Counted from the first letter of the stretch, positions 1 to 12,940 are shown. The stretch: DNA of 64,000 nucleotides from Hemerocallis citrina (GCA_017893485.1 CM030363.1:87003730-87067729), one strand, 5' to 3'. Program-made: numbers and translations. Notes: a model not told the origin generated them from the letters alone.

Positions 1-900
1 ACCAAGAAATATAACAGAACAGCTTTTGAACTCGTTTTTTCATAAAAACAGCTTTCAGATAACAGTTTTCAGCAAGAAATATAACAGAACAGCTTTTGAA
101 CTCAATTTTTCAGAAAAACAGCTTTCAGATAACAGTTTTCAGCTGGAAATATAACAGAACAGCTTTTAAAATCGTTTTTCCAGGAAAACAGCTTTCAGAT
201 AATAGTTTTCAGCACGAAATATAACAGAACAGCCGATTAACTCGTTTTTTCAGAAAATCAGCTTTCAGATAACAGTTTTTCAGCACGAAATATAACCGAA
301 CAGCTTTTAAAATCGTTTTTTCAGGAAAACAGCTTTCAGATAACATTTTTCAGCACGAAATATAACCAAACAGCTTTTAAAATCGTTTTTTCAGGAAAAC
401 AGCTTTCAGATAACATTTTTCAGCAAGAAATATAACAGAACAGCTTTTAAACTCGTTTTTTCAGAAAAACAGCTTTCAGATAACAGTTTTCAGCAAGAAA
501 TATAACAGAACAGCTTTTAAACTCTCTTTTTCAGAAAAACAGCTTTCAGATAATAGTTTTCAGCTAAAAATATAACCGAACAGCTTTTAAACTCGTTTTT
601 ACAGAAAAACAGCTTTCAGATAACAGTTTTCAGCAAGAAATATAACAGAACAGCTTTTAAACTCGTTTTTTCAGAAAAACAGCTTTCAGATAACAGTTTT
701 CAGAAAGAAATATAACAGAACAGCTTTTAAACTCTCTTTTTTAGAAAAACAGCTTTCAGATAACAGTTTTCAGCAAGAAATATAACAGAACAGCTTTTAA
801 ACTCGTTTTTTCAGAAAAACAGCTTTCAGATAACAGTTTTCAGTAAGAAATATAACCGAACAGCTTCTAAACTCTCTTTTTCAGATAAACAGCTTTCAGA
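1..900. repeat. 70-bp tandem repeat (minisatellite), about 13 copies
   Basis: A 70-71 bp unit built around 'aacagctttcagataac' and 'gaaatataacagaacagc' recurs head to tail. Unit starts are near 4, 74, 144, 214, 285, 356, 426, 496, 566, 636, 706, 776 and 846. Copies differ by scattered substitutions and one-base length changes. The array runs off the left edge of the window, so its full size is unknown. No coding potential is seen. Confidence 0.95.
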
Positions 901-945
901 ATATCAATATTCAGAATATAGGCTAAACAAACAGCTTTTAAACTC

Positions 946-1015
946 ATATTCAGAATAACTCTATTCAGAATACTCTATTCAGAATACTCAATTCAGAATA
1001 CTCTATTCAAAATAT
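946..1015. repeat. short tandem repeat at the array edge (~15 bp)
   Basis: The motif 'attcagaatactct' recurs four to five times with small changes directly after the degraded last copy of the 70-bp array. It looks like secondary amplification at the array border. Confidence 0.7.
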
Positions 1016-1063
1016 CAAAACAAACGCACCCTAAACAATTACCAAAAATGCTTTATAGAGAAA

Positions 1064-1362
1064 CTAGTATCATACACGTGCACACGTGCACGTGGAAAAA
1101 ATTGGAGGATAATGAAAAGGGTAAAAAGAAAATAATTTCTAAACTGATCCACTCTGGAAATATTTACCAAACAGGTCCACTTACGGAAATATTTACCAAC
1201 GTTAGTCCATGAGTAAAAAGAAAATAATTTCCAAACTGATCCACTTTCGAAAATATTTACCAAACAGGGCCACCTTCGAAAATATTTACCAAAGTAACCC
1301 AACCCGTGCGTTGCACGGGTTGGGTTACTGACTAAGGGGTTCTCCCATTATAGTAGTAGAGA
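1064..1362 (-). mobile_element. Small non-autonomous Helitron (299 bp, minus strand)
   Basis: On the minus strand the element starts with TCTCTACTACTATAATGG, a typical plant Helitron 5' end, at 1362. It ends with CTAG at 1064, preceded by a palindromic CACGTG-rich hairpin (1074-1093). The flanking bases are A at the 5' side and T at the 3' side, the A/T insertion signature of Helitrons. A second perfect hairpin, CCCGTGCGTTGCACGGG, lies near the 5' end at 1304-1320. An internal direct repeat contains 'aaaatatttaccaaacag'. There is no Rep/helicase, so any movement would need a helper. Confidence 0.8.
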
Positions 1363-1500
1363 TAATTACCATATTTGAATTTGACTTTATTGCATTTTGT
1401 TTGGATGATTTATATATAGCAAATTAAAGATCTTGTGTTTTTCAAAATATAGTATTGATGATACATACCATATGCTAAATAACCTTTCATATTTAAAATA

Positions 1501-2377
1501 GGGGTAAAGTCGGCCCCCCAATATTTGAGTCCGAAATTAAGAAACCCGGATAGTAAAATTTCACTTACTTAGCACCCCACCATTATCTCTCCCAGTTTTT
1601 ACCTTAAATATGAATTGTGAAATTATCTAACTGCCCCTTTTCTTATTAATATGTGAATGTGTTTTTATATCAAGTCGGGGTAATTAGGTAATTACACAGT
1701 TCAAATTTAACGTAAAAAAATGAGAGAGATAACGGAAAGGTGTTAAGTGAGTAGAGCTAGCAATCTCGACCCGTGACCCGTGGGTACTCAAGGGTGCACC
1801 TGTACGGCACGAGTACAGATAGGGAAAAAGTTGGAAAAAAAAAAGAATGGTTATTTTTCGACTTGACCGTTGAATTTACAGGTCATGTCGGTTATACCCA
1901 CAGGTACCCGCGAGTAACCATGTATTTAAATAAATTAAAGGGTACCCATGTATTTAAATAAATTAAACCCAAACTCATAATAACCCACACCCATAACTCA
2001 CTTTTCCACTACACCCATCAACCCAAATCCTATACAAACCTAAACTCATTTGCCGCACCAATTTATTTTTTTTCCTTCTATGTTTAGATGATAGAAAATT
2101 ATTAACTTTTTAGTTTTCTTTATTTAAAAATTTACTATAAAAAAAATAAAATTTCATGGGTACCTGTGGATCAGGTTGGGTACTTACAAGCTGAGTCCGA
2201 GTCGAAAAAAAAAAAAGTTGCAGTTACTTTTGAACCCGACCCGTCTGAGGTCAGGCAACCCGTACATATGGGTACCTAACCCAGTACGTTTGCCAGGTCT
2301 ATAAGTGTGTGAAATTTAATGACAATGAGTTTTTTAATTTCGGACTCAAACATTGGAGGATTTCATGACTTTATCCC
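1501..2377. mobile_element. Mutator-like MITE (9-bp TSD) split by a hAT MITE
   Basis: The ends are inverted repeats beginning GGGGTAAAGTC (left) and GGGATAAAGTC (right, reverse complement). Both arms share TTTGAGTCCGAAATTAA, and homology extends about 75 bp inward. A perfect 9-bp direct repeat, TTTAAAATA, flanks the element at 1492-1500 and 2378-2386, which is the Mutator target-site size. Without the nested hAT insertion the element is only about 330 bp, so it is non-coding. Confidence 0.85.
1752..2301. mobile_element. hAT-type MITE nested in the Mutator-like MITE
   Basis: Terminal inverted repeats TAGAGCTAGCAA (left) and TAGACCTGGCAA (right, reverse complement) match at 10 of 12 positions. 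They are flanked by an 8-bp direct repeat, TAAGTGAG at 1744-1751 and TAAGTGTG at 2302-2309, with one mismatch; 8 bp is the hAT target-site size. The inside is rich in 'acccg' and 'gggtac' motifs. No transposase is seen. Confidence 0.75.
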
Positions 2378-2434
2378 TTTAAAATATAATCAAGATAATG
2401 GTTAGTGCGAAACTATTTGAAAACTTCATATAAA

Positions 2435-2644
2435 TCTATATAATAAAACACAAGACAAAGCTATCAGGTGGTTCACCTTCAATTGAAACAAAATTAATGG
2501 TTCAGATTCACTCTCCCAAAACATATTTTTTCTCCAAAAAAGTTCCCCCCCCCCAAAAAAAAAACCAAAATTTTTCATTCAAAACAAAAAAACTCATTAC
2601 TTTATTACTATCTCTCTCTCTTCTCTCTTCTCTCTTCACTTTTC

Positions 2645-2692
<48 letters not shown>

Positions 2693-3045
2693 CTTTCTTT
2701 ATTTATTTAGAAATTTAGATTTTCAGATTTCAGTTTTGTAAAATTTTAGAATTTTTATGCTTTAATTTATTGCTCATGTTATATTGAAAATAGCAAATAT
2801 CTCTTCAACAGTTAAATTTCATCATTTTCCACCCTCAAAGTTCTAAGAAGTTGGATTTTACACCCCCATTTATAATTGTTTTTTCAACATATACTAATGG
2901 AAACATGGATTTTTATTTACAACTAATTATTGTTATACTATTCAAACTTGAGCTACATAATTGTTGTTTTACTATTTACAGGGCTTTTCGTGTGTTGTAT
3001 CGTTCCGAAGACGTGCCGTCGGCACGTGCCCACGAGCAAATCTAG
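2435..3045 (+). mobile_element. Small non-autonomous Helitron (611 bp, plus strand)
   Basis: The 5' end TCTATATAATAAAACACAAG starts at 2435 after an A. The 3' end is CTAG at 3042-3045, followed by T. About 23 bp before the end is a hairpin with an 8-bp stem, ACGTGCCG/CGGCACGT. These three signatures fit a Helitron. The interior is an AT-rich filler with a C run, an A run and a (CT)n tract. No helitron protein is encoded. Confidence 0.8.
2650..2690. repeat. (CT)n microsatellite
   Basis: An uninterrupted run of about 20 CT dinucleotides lies inside the plus-strand Helitron. Confidence 0.95.
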
Positions 3046-3204
3046 TATTTAAATAAAAAAATATATATAAGTTTGAATGTATTTTTTTATAATTATTTAG
3101 ATATAATCAAATATGTAGTAGTAAATACATAATTTATTTCTTTTGGCATTGTATTGTATACCCTCTCTATAGTAAATACAAGTGTGTGTGTATATATATA
3201 TATA

Positions 3205-4742
<1,538 letters not shown>

Positions 4743-4763
4743 GATATATATATATATATATAT

Positions 4764-4817
<54 letters not shown>
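4743..4817. repeat. (TA)n/(GA)n compound microsatellite
   Basis: TA units grade into about 24 GA units that directly abut the terminal repeat of foldback element A. Confidence 0.95.
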
Positions 4818-4819
<2 letters not shown>

Positions 4820-5262
4820 AGTCTATTAAGAGATGGAAAGCTGAATGCCTTATCTGAGCTGGAAGTGATCAGCCGTCTGATCGAACTTGATCAAGATCGG
4901 ACGGCTGATCTTCCCTCCGCTTTCTCTTCAGATTTTAAGAGGGGTAAAAGGGGTATACCCCTTATCTCAAAGCCAGATCTGGTATACCCCTTCGATTCCT
5001 TATCGACTAAGCCTACGAACTCTTCTCTCTTCTCTCCCGCTCTCTCTCTCGTTCCAAACCCTAATCCCCCTCTCTCCCGCTCTCGAATCCCGCTCTCGAT
5101 CTGTGTTTGCTCTCTTTGGATTCCTCTCTTCTCTTCTCACCCTATCTGAAGAGATCGGCACCTTCGAAACCCTAATCGAAGGTCTCTTCGAAACCCTAAT
5201 CGGCACCTTCGCTCCTCTCCCGCTATCTTTCTTCCTCACCTGTGACAAACCCTACCCCTACC
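4818..5262 (+). repeat. Element A left inverted arm
   Basis: This matches the reverse complement of 9838-10276. It includes the self-complementary motif 'gatcagccgtctgatc' and the doubled phrase 'ggggtaaaaggggtatac'. Part of the arm is repeated in direct orientation at about 5270-5560. Confidence 0.85.
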
Positions 5263-5865
5263 ATGAATCGAGTATACCCCTTCGATTCCTTATCGACTAA
5301 GCCTACCTCTCTTCTCTCTTCTCTCCCGCTCTCTCTCGTTCCAAACCCTAATCCCCCTCTCCCCGGCTGAGCTCCCCTCCGCCTTTCTCTTCAGATTTTA
5401 AGAGGGTTAAAAGGGGTATACCCCTTATCTCACAGCAGATCGCGTAAACCACTTCGATTCCTTATCGATTAAAGCATCGATTGGAGTAGAGCTTTGCTTT
5501 GAATGTCTCATTGATCGGAGCTGGAAGTGATCAGCCGTCTGATCTCTCATATTCCAGAGGGAAGTATTTGACTCTCATAAATGCTTTAATGATATCTGTT
5601 TAATTTCTTGCATTTTCTTTCGGTTTTGTTCGTAGGCAATGATGAGATTGATTTGGATATTAGTTGGTTAAAAAATTTTGGGCCATTGAAATTATGGTTT
5701 CGAAGAGATTTTTGATTGTGTACCATGATATTTATTCAAAGTTGAGTACACACCTGGGGTTTGAGCGGGAGAGAAGAGATGAAGGCTTGAAAGTATCAAT
5801 TTTTGAGTTTTAACAATAGCTCAATTCACATAAATTTTGGGCACCGATGACTCACAATGGTTTAG

Positions 5866-6664
5866 GCAGTGATGCAGAACACTTTATGATCTGAATAATT
5901 ATTTCAATCCTGTTTTAAGTATTCTTGATTATATATCTATCATATTCTAGTTGGCGTGGCAGTCCAATGCAGCCCTACTTATGATTACTGTTTTCTGAGC
6001 CTATAATAAAACCCCCCCGCTCCCGATAAGGCATTCAGTTCCCCACCTCTTAATAGACTTACTCTATATATGATCTGCACAGTTGATGATAAGCTCCAAC
6101 AAACATAGACAGAACATGAAGTATCAATTTTTTTCAGCCCAGAACAAACACAAACAGATCATGAAGTATACAAAAACAAACTGTATATTAGGCAGTGATG
6201 CTAAACACTTTATGATCTGAATACTTATTTCAATTTGTTGTATATATTCTTGATTATATTTCTATCATATCCTAGTTGGCGCGGCACCCCAATGCAGCCC
6301 TAGTTATGGATAGTCTGTTCTGAGCCTATTGTTTTTTTATTTGTTTCCTAAAGACAGTTGATAATAAGTTCAAAACTGCAGAAACAGAGCATGAAGTATG
6401 CAAAATTTGTAATGCTCAAAACAACAGAAAACTAGATTTTATAGTAACTGACGTTGGATGTGTATGCGTTGGGTACTCATCTAAGCCTATTGGTTTTTGA
6501 GTCTCTCAAATGCTTTGTTGGTGTAGGCCGTGATGCAAAACAGTTTATGATCTGAATATTTACTTCGAGATTGTTGTATTTATTCTTGATTGTATATCTA
6601 TCATATCATAGTTGGCGTGGCACCCCAATGCAGCCCTAGGTATGAATAGTCTGTTCTGAGCCTA
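5866..6664. repeat. Three ~140-bp modules spaced ~330 bp
   Basis: Copies at about 5866-6004, 6189-6331 and 6525-6664 share 'actttatgatctgaat', 'attcttgattatat', 'tagttggcgtggca' and 'ctgagcctat'. They alternate with sequence rich in 'acagaacatgaagtat', the same word used in the 137-bp array downstream. No gene is recognised. Confidence 0.75.
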
Positions 6665-6839
6665 CTAGTATTATTTCAACCAAAACTTAAGTTTCTGTTG
6701 TTCAGTATCTGTTGTTCTGAGTGAACAAAATTTGCATACTTCATCAATATGTTTCTGTTTGTTCTGGGCTTACTTAAATTTGACTTCATGCTCTGATTGT
6801 ATTAGCTCTGGGGAAAAAATGATACTTCATGTTATGTCT

Positions 6840-7230
6840 GTGTTGGTTATGAGCATACCAACTTACAAATTTTTCTTGCTTCATGATCTATCTGTGTCTG
6901 TACTGGGCTGATAAAATTTTTATACAACATGCTCTATACATCATGTTATGTCTGTGTTGTTTATGAGCATTAAAAATTTTGCCAGTTCATGCTCTGCCTG
7001 TGCTTGTTCTTGGCTGCCAAAATTTTTTTACTTCATGCTCAATTTGTGTTTCCTCTGGTCTGCCAAAAAAATGAGACTTCATGTTCTGTTAGTGTTGTTT
7101 ATGAGCATTACAAATTTTGCCACTTCATGGTCTGCCTGTGCATGCTCTTTGCTGCAAAAATTTTTATACTTCATGCTCAGTTTGTGTTTGCTCTGGTCTG
7201 GCAAAAATTTGAAGTTCAGCTTCAACCTCT
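6840..7230 (-). repeat. Inverted partner of the 137-bp tandem array
   Basis: Read on the minus strand, this segment carries the same words as the array at 7640-8655, for example 'gcagaccagag', 'gtaatgctcataaacaac' and 'acagaacatgaagt'. It is about three degraded units in opposite orientation, so 6840-8655 forms an asymmetric palindrome around 7250-7620. Confidence 0.8.
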
Positions 7231-7330
7231 GTTTTCTTGAGCCTACATTATTCATTTGAAATTTTGTTCTCTTTGTAATCGACTATCTGTTTTTATTGTC
7301 TCTGTCTTCTTCATGTTCAATAATTTAAAT

Positions 7331-7456
7331 GTACTTTTGATTTCAGGTAGATTTCAGCATGAAGTGCATTTTGGAGTGATTGAAGACTGCAGTACGGGAA
7401 AATTTGACATTCGGAGCAAATTATGTAAAAATTGTCATGTACTTGAAATTTATTAA
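7331..7456 (+). pseudogene. Exon-like island at the centre of element A (unidentified)
   Basis: Between the opposed repeats lies a non-repetitive segment. An open frame runs to a stop at 7454-7456 and follows a plausible splice acceptor (gatttcag). The frame would encode roughly 36 residues, ending in a Cys-rich stretch (…DCSTGKFDIR…LCKNCHVLEIY). The spacing of Cys and His faintly recalls a SWIM-type finger of FAR1/Mutator proteins, but the match is too short and degenerate to assign. It may be a captured exon. No upstream exon was identified. Confidence 0.25.
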
Positions 7457-7639
7457 ACAATGTACTAGGCTGTAAATTAATATTTCTTATGCTGTACAAA
7501 ATTTGTGAACTATTACTTTGCAATTCTATGAAGATCCAATTTTTTCCAAATAATCAGTTCATTATTGTCTTAATGTAATTATTGAAATTCTGTGCAGTTT
7601 ATTTTCTTCGTATATAGTACTGTCTTAATGTAATGATGC

Positions 7640-8655
7640 AAAATTTGTAGTGCTCATAAACAACAGAGGCAGAACATGAAGTCTCATTTTTTTGGGAGAC
7701 CAGAGCAAACACAAACTGAGCATGAGCATTAAAAAAATTTTGGAAGCAAAGAAGAAGCCCAGGCAGACCATGAAGTGGCAATTTTTGTAATGCTCATAAA
7801 CAACACTAACAGAACATGAAGTCTCATTTTTTGGGCAGACCAGATCAAACACAAACTGAGCATGAAGTAAAAAATTTTGGCAGCAAAGAAGAATCCCAGG
7901 CAGACCATGAAGTGGCAATTTTTGTAATGCTCATAAACAACACTAACAGAACATGAAGTCTCATTTATTTGGCAGACCAGAGCAAACACAAACTGAGCAT
8001 GGAGTAAAAAAATTTGGCACCAAAGAAGAAGCCCAGGCAGAGCATGAAGTGGCAATTTTTGTAATGCTCATAAACAACACTAACAGAACATGAAGTCTCA
8101 TTTTTTGGGCAGACCAGATCAAACACAAACTGAGCATGAAGTAAAAAATTTTGGCAGCAAAGAAGAAGCCCACGCAGACCATGAAGTGGCAATTTTTGTA
8201 ATGCTCATAAACAACACTAACAGAACATGAAGTCTCATTTATTTGGCAGACCAGAGCAAACACAAACTGAGCATAGAGTAAAAAATTTTGGCACCAAAGA
8301 AGAAGCCCAGGCAGAGCATGAAGTGGCAATTTTTGTAATGCTCATAAACAACACTAACAGAACATGAAGTCTCATTTATTTGGCAGACCAGAGCAAACAC
8401 AAACTGAGCATTAAGTAAAAAATTTTGGCACCAAAGAAGAAGCCCAGGCAGACCATGAAGTGGCAATTTTTGTAATGCTCATAAACAACACTAACAGAAC
8501 ATGAAGTCTCATTTATTTGGCAGACCAGAGCAAACACAAACTGAGCATGTAGTAAAAAATTTTGGCACCAAAGAAGAAGCCCATGCAGACCATGAAGTGG
8601 CAATTTTTGTAATGCTCATAAACAACACTAACAGAACATGAAGTGGCAAAATTTG
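7640..8655. repeat. 137-bp tandem repeat, at least seven copies
   Basis: The word 'tggcaatttttgtaatgc' occurs at 7776, 7913, 8050, 8187, 8324, 8461 and 8598, exactly 137 bp apart. Copies differ by a few bases. Degenerate copies continue to about 8990. Because 137 is not a multiple of three, open frames on the minus strand rotate from unit to unit, so the ORFs there are repeat artefacts. Confidence 0.95.
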
Positions 8656-9837
8656 TAAAGCTAATAAACAACACAGACACAACATGAAGTCTCAAATTTT
8701 TGCCACACCAGAGCAAACACAAATATAGCATGAAGTTTAAAAATTTTAAACAGCCAAGAACATACACCAACATATACTTGTGTATAGAGCATGAAGTATA
8801 AAAATTTTATCAGCCCAGTACAGACACAGACAGATCATGAAGTACAAAATTTTATCAACCCAGTACAGAGACAGACAGAGCATGAAGTAAAAATTTTATT
8901 AGCCCAGTATAGACACAAACAGACACAGACAGAGCATGTAGCATGCAATCTTTGTAATGCTCATAACCAACACAAACATGACATGAAGTTTCATTTTTTC
9001 CCCAACCCTGCACAGAAACATAGCTTCAAGTATAATGTGTTCGGCGCTAACGAACATCTCGTTCTTTCTCTTCGATTCCTGCACCAAAAGATACATCAAA
9101 TAGAAGAAAATTCAAGTATGTATGTTGCATGTTCCTGGAGAGTGTTTGTTGAACATGGTTAAAACTTGTAAGCACAGAATAAATGCAACAGAAAACATTA
9201 TCTCATTCACTCGGAATTAAAGATGACAATCAGATGCATGAAAATAAGCTTCACTAACAACAAAAAAAAGAAAATGGGGATGCTAGCAGCATACTTAGAT
9301 TGGAAGTTAACCCATTTTGGTATAAAAAACCATGTCAAAGATTGACAATCAGGTTACTTTAACATTTCAAAGGAAAATAACCGACAGCTTCTTACATGGT
9401 AACTACGTGGAATTAGGGTGCTTATATGCATGTGTCATGTCCTATTAGCAGTGATTGAAGCAAGTCTCGAAATAAACAAAATCTAGACTGCATATTACAT
9501 GAATTTTGTGTGCTTATATGCATGTGTCATGTCCACATCTAAAAATTCCATATACCAGTACGAATATTATTTGCTAATCTAAATGTACTAGTCCGAATAC
9601 TAGTGCGAATATTAACAGAGCATAATTTAAGCGCTAAGAATATAACAACAACCTAGAAGCATTTACAAAGGAAATAAAATTTGAATTCAAGGTGAGAAAT
9701 TGAAACCCTTGTCGCAGTATGGGTTCTCCGTTAGGAAGAAGAGAACGAACTCTCAAGTGCACTGTTAAGGTGCAGCTCACGACAGCCCAACAAATCGATC
9801 TGAAGATGAGCGAAGCACAGGTACTTCGATCGGTGGT
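8656..9837. other. Element A right core: degraded repeats, then no recognised gene
   Basis: From 8656 to about 8990 are diverged copies of the 'catgaagtataaaattttat' module. From about 9160 to 9837 I see AT-rich sequence without long open frames, RNA genes or recognisable repeats. A direct repeat of 'gcttatatgcatgtgtcatgtcc' type is present near 9420-9535. Confidence 0.5.
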
Positions 9838-10276
9838 AGGGGTAGGGTTTGTCACAGGTGAGGAAGAAAGATAGCGGGAGAGGAGCGAAGGTGCCGATTA
9901 GGGTTTCGAAGAGACCTTCGATTAGGGTTTCGAAGGTGCCGATCTCTTCAGATAGGGTGAGAAGAGAAGAGAGGAATCCAAAGAGAGCAAACACAGATCG
10001 AGAGCGGGATTCGAGAGCGGGAGAGAGGGGGAATAGGGTTTGGAACGAGAGAAAGAGCGGGAGAGAAGAGAGAAGAGTTCGTAGGCTTAGTCGATAAGGA
10101 ATCGAAGGGGTATACCAGATCTGGCTTTGAGATAAGGGGTATACCCCTTTTACCCCTCTTAAAATCTGAAGAGAAAGCGGAGGGAAGATCAGCCGTCCGA
10201 TCTTGATCAAGTTCGATCAGACGGCTGATCACTTCCAGCTCAGATAAGGCATTCAGCTTTCCATCTCTTAATAGAC
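9838..10276 (-). repeat. Element A right inverted arm
   Basis: This is the reverse complement of 4818-5262 with few mismatches, for example one base in the poly-pyrimidine stretch and one in the 'aaaccctaatcc' word. It ends at a (TA)n(GA)n tract at 10277-10322. Confidence 0.85.
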
Positions 10277-10282
10277 TTACTC

Positions 10283-10319
<37 letters not shown>

Positions 10320-10324
10320 TGTGT

Positions 10325-12744
10325 GTTAGTCTATTATGAGATGGTGAGCGGGGCTCCTTATCTTGAGCGGGATCTACCAGCCATTAGATCTAGTTTGATT
10401 CAGATCTAATGGCTGAGATCAGATCCCGTTCTCCATCCTGTTTTGTTGAGGGTAAAATGGTCATTTACCCCCTCTCCTTATCTTTTTGGCATGCTGGCTC
10501 CCAACTCATACCCCCCTCTCTCTGAGTTCGTAAGAAACCCTAGCCCCATCTCCTTCGAATTACTCCCGCGCTCTCCTTCTTCGATGAAACCCTAAGAGAT
10601 CTGAGAGAAACCCCCATTCTCCTTCTACGATTTCTACTCTCTTGGATTCTCTCACTCTCTTCGACGAGAAACCCTGGCCCCCAAATCCGCACCTGTCTCT
10701 ACGGTCTCTTTCTCTCTCTCTCTCTCTCTCTCTGCGATCGAAGACCCAAATCGCCATTAGGGTTGCGAGGCTCTCTCTCTCTTCGACGTCAAACCCAGCT
10801 TCCGATTAGGGTTTCGATTCCTCATCGATTCGAATAGAAATCCTAGCAACCCCCAATCATTCTTACCAGGTATTCTAAGTTTCAAATTACTTCAAATAAG
10901 AAAACGAAATGTAATGTTAGTTTTAAATAAGGATGAACGCCGCTAAATTATTGTACATCAGTTTTCGTTTTAGGTTTCCTTCTGCATATTTCCATTTTTT
11001 TCCGATTTACACAGTATAAGCTCAGTGATACAATTTATATCACAGAAGCAACACCGAAGACAATCATGCGACAAATGGGTGTGAAGGGGCTTACTCTTTT
11101 TCATCTCAAAAGTCATCTCCAGGTAATTATGCTTTATATTGACATAAACAGATAACTAATTTACGTCGTTTTCTTGCTCTGAATAGAGTTTGGGTAACAT
11201 GCTCAATCTATTGCAATTGTGGCCAATCCAGAAATACAGGTTGGGTAAACAATCAGGCAAAGAAATATCAGAGCAATCCAAGGATGGTGAGCATATTAAC
11301 TGAAGAACTTCTTTAGTATCTTTTTTGTTGTCTTATTATATATTGTTGTTGTTGTTTTTTCTGTAGTGTTATTGTTATTATGTTTATTCTTTACATAAGA
11401 TGCTTACTTTTGCTTACTTTATTAGTTTAAGTCGTGTTATTTTATAAATAATTACTAACTCACCTTGTGTTTTGATGCCTTTGATGTCAAATCTCAGCTT
11501 CTTACCTTTTAGAGCCCCCTAACAATAGTGTTATGTCGCCAAGAATGCCTACTCCTGATGTGAAAAGAGTAAGATTGCCATTTCATATGTTATTGCTGTC
11601 TGAATATTAGTTTTCTAACCTAGATCCTTAATTAATATTGAAAGGTAACTTATAGTAACCACGAAGTGAACGAAGCACTGAGAATAAATATGGAAGTGCA
11701 ACGAAAGCTTCATGAACAAGTCGAGGTTAGCCTCTCTTTCTCTCTCTTTTCTCTATTTTTTGTGATATTTCTCCAAAATTCTCTCATTGTAACTGCTACT
11801 ATTACAATTTGAAAATTTAAGTTGTTCACATTGTAAACATGTTTACCGTTTATGATGATGCTTAATATGGTCATGGGTGATCAAACTTGTTTCTTAACTA
11901 TGCGGATACACTGTACCGGGATTGGCAATTTATGCATGGATACCCTGCTCTTAACATGATTTATGAGAAATGTCTTCTTAGATTGATGTATTTACTCTTG
12001 TAACTCTTTAACATATAAGTAAATTTATTTTTTCATTTCCCTAGCTTTTGTTCATGTTACGGTGTTGTAGAAAGGCAAAGGTCTATTCAATGTTTTTCTT
12101 TTTTACTATTTGCAAGATTCAGGGAGTGAATACTGCAAAATGCTCTTGAAGATGAACGCTTTAGACTTCTGCTCCATCTTATAGGATATTTCCTTAATGT
12201 AAACTTAAGAATAATGTAATGATTGAGTATTTTCCATTTAGGAAATACCACAGAAACGAGGACAAAACAATCACACACTAGAATATAGTAATTAGTATTG
12301 TAAAGCATTTGGCTAGTTGTGCATTAAAATAAAGCAAGGATGGAAAGACAACTGAGCTTGCATATGAAATTTAAGCATTAATACACGATCATTTGTTCAC
12401 TTCATATCAATTGCATTAAAAAGCTTGTTTTTTGTAGTCCTTTATAATATATAGAAATATATCGTATCCTACTTGGTCTTAAAAAAATTGGCCATGTAAT
12501 CTGCTTTTTTATTGTTTTTCGACCATAAATTTGCTCATTAATTTGTCTTCTGGAAGTTCGTAGTGAACATGTTGATTCTCAGCAAGGTTTTCGTCTTTGG
12601 TTATCGTTTATTATATAACTATTTATTTGTTTATTTATTTTATCCTCATTAAAGTTGAGTATCATCAGATTCTCAATTTTAAATTATTGAGTGTCGTTAG
12701 GTCCAGAAGTGCTTGCAAAACAAAGTAGATGCAGAACAGAAGTA
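10325..12744 (+). repeat. Element B left inverted arm
   Basis: It matches 14845-17256 in inverse orientation. Homology stops abruptly at 12744, inside the last MYB-CC exon. Confidence 0.9.
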
Positions 12745-12940
12745 CCTTGTCACCATTTTAGAGAAAGCGTGTAAGATTGCGCAGGAGCAAATCACTTCCG
12801 GTGCTTGGAACCACGCTTTTGTTTATCCACCTACTTCTCTACATCAAATATCAGTTGACGACAAATCCTCGCTCTCCTCAGTTGGTGATGGTCAATTCTT
12901 TTACCAGAGGTCTGCGGAACTAAAGAGGAAGCCATCATAA
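11046..12940 (+). pseudogene. MYB-CC (GARP) transcription factor fragment, left copy
   Basis: Five exon-like blocks can be joined in frame by GT-AG introns: 11046-11122, 11232-11286, 11498-11568, 11645-11725 and 12701-12940. They encode the C-terminal half of the GARP DNA-binding domain (…TIMRQMGVKGLTLFHLKSHL, then KYRLGKQSGKE), a linker, the conserved MYB-CC block (EALRINMEVQRKLHEQVE) and the coiled-coil tail (AEQKYLVTILEKACKIAQEQ), with a normal stop at 12938-12940. Family members are PHR1/PHL-type nuclear factors. The exon for the first half of the domain is missing: sequence upstream of 11046 is the element's own UTR-like lead. The reading frame is otherwise intact and an in-frame ATG exists at 11066. 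It is called a pseudogene because the DNA-binding helix set is incomplete. Confidence 0.85.

Larger units (their letters stand above)
4818..10276. mobile_element. Foldback element A (inverted arms ~0.44 kb, repeat-filled core)
   Basis: The arms at 4818-5262 and 9838-10276 are inverted copies with only a few differences. They begin 'taagtctattaagagatgg' and contain 'aaaccctaa' and pyrimidine-rich stretches that resemble plant 5' UTR sequence. A third, shorter terminal copy in inverse orientation lies at 6024-6066. A unit of 4818-6066 may therefore be an older element inside or fused to the larger one. The core holds three ~140-bp modules and 137-bp tandem repeats. Microsatellites flank both sides. 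No transposase is encoded. It resembles Mutator-like foldback elements, but no clear 9-bp TSD could be read through the microsatellites. Confidence 0.65.

Noticed and set aside
5000..5248. Arg/Ser/Glu-rich ORF on the minus strand, repeated at 9849-10097
   Set aside because: It is a translation of GA/CT-rich arm sequence in element A. Its repetition is due to the inverted arms, not to a gene pair.
7599..8773. Series of overlapping minus-strand ORFs with similar Cys/Leu-rich proteins
   Set aside because: They are translations of the 137-bp tandem repeat, whose length is not a multiple of three. No start context, domain or conservation supports coding.
12087..12308. Matching 73-aa ORFs at 12087-12308 and 15281-15502
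   Set aside because: They are the same intron sequence in the two inverted arms of element B, read in opposite strands. No domain is present and they lie within a MYB-CC intron.
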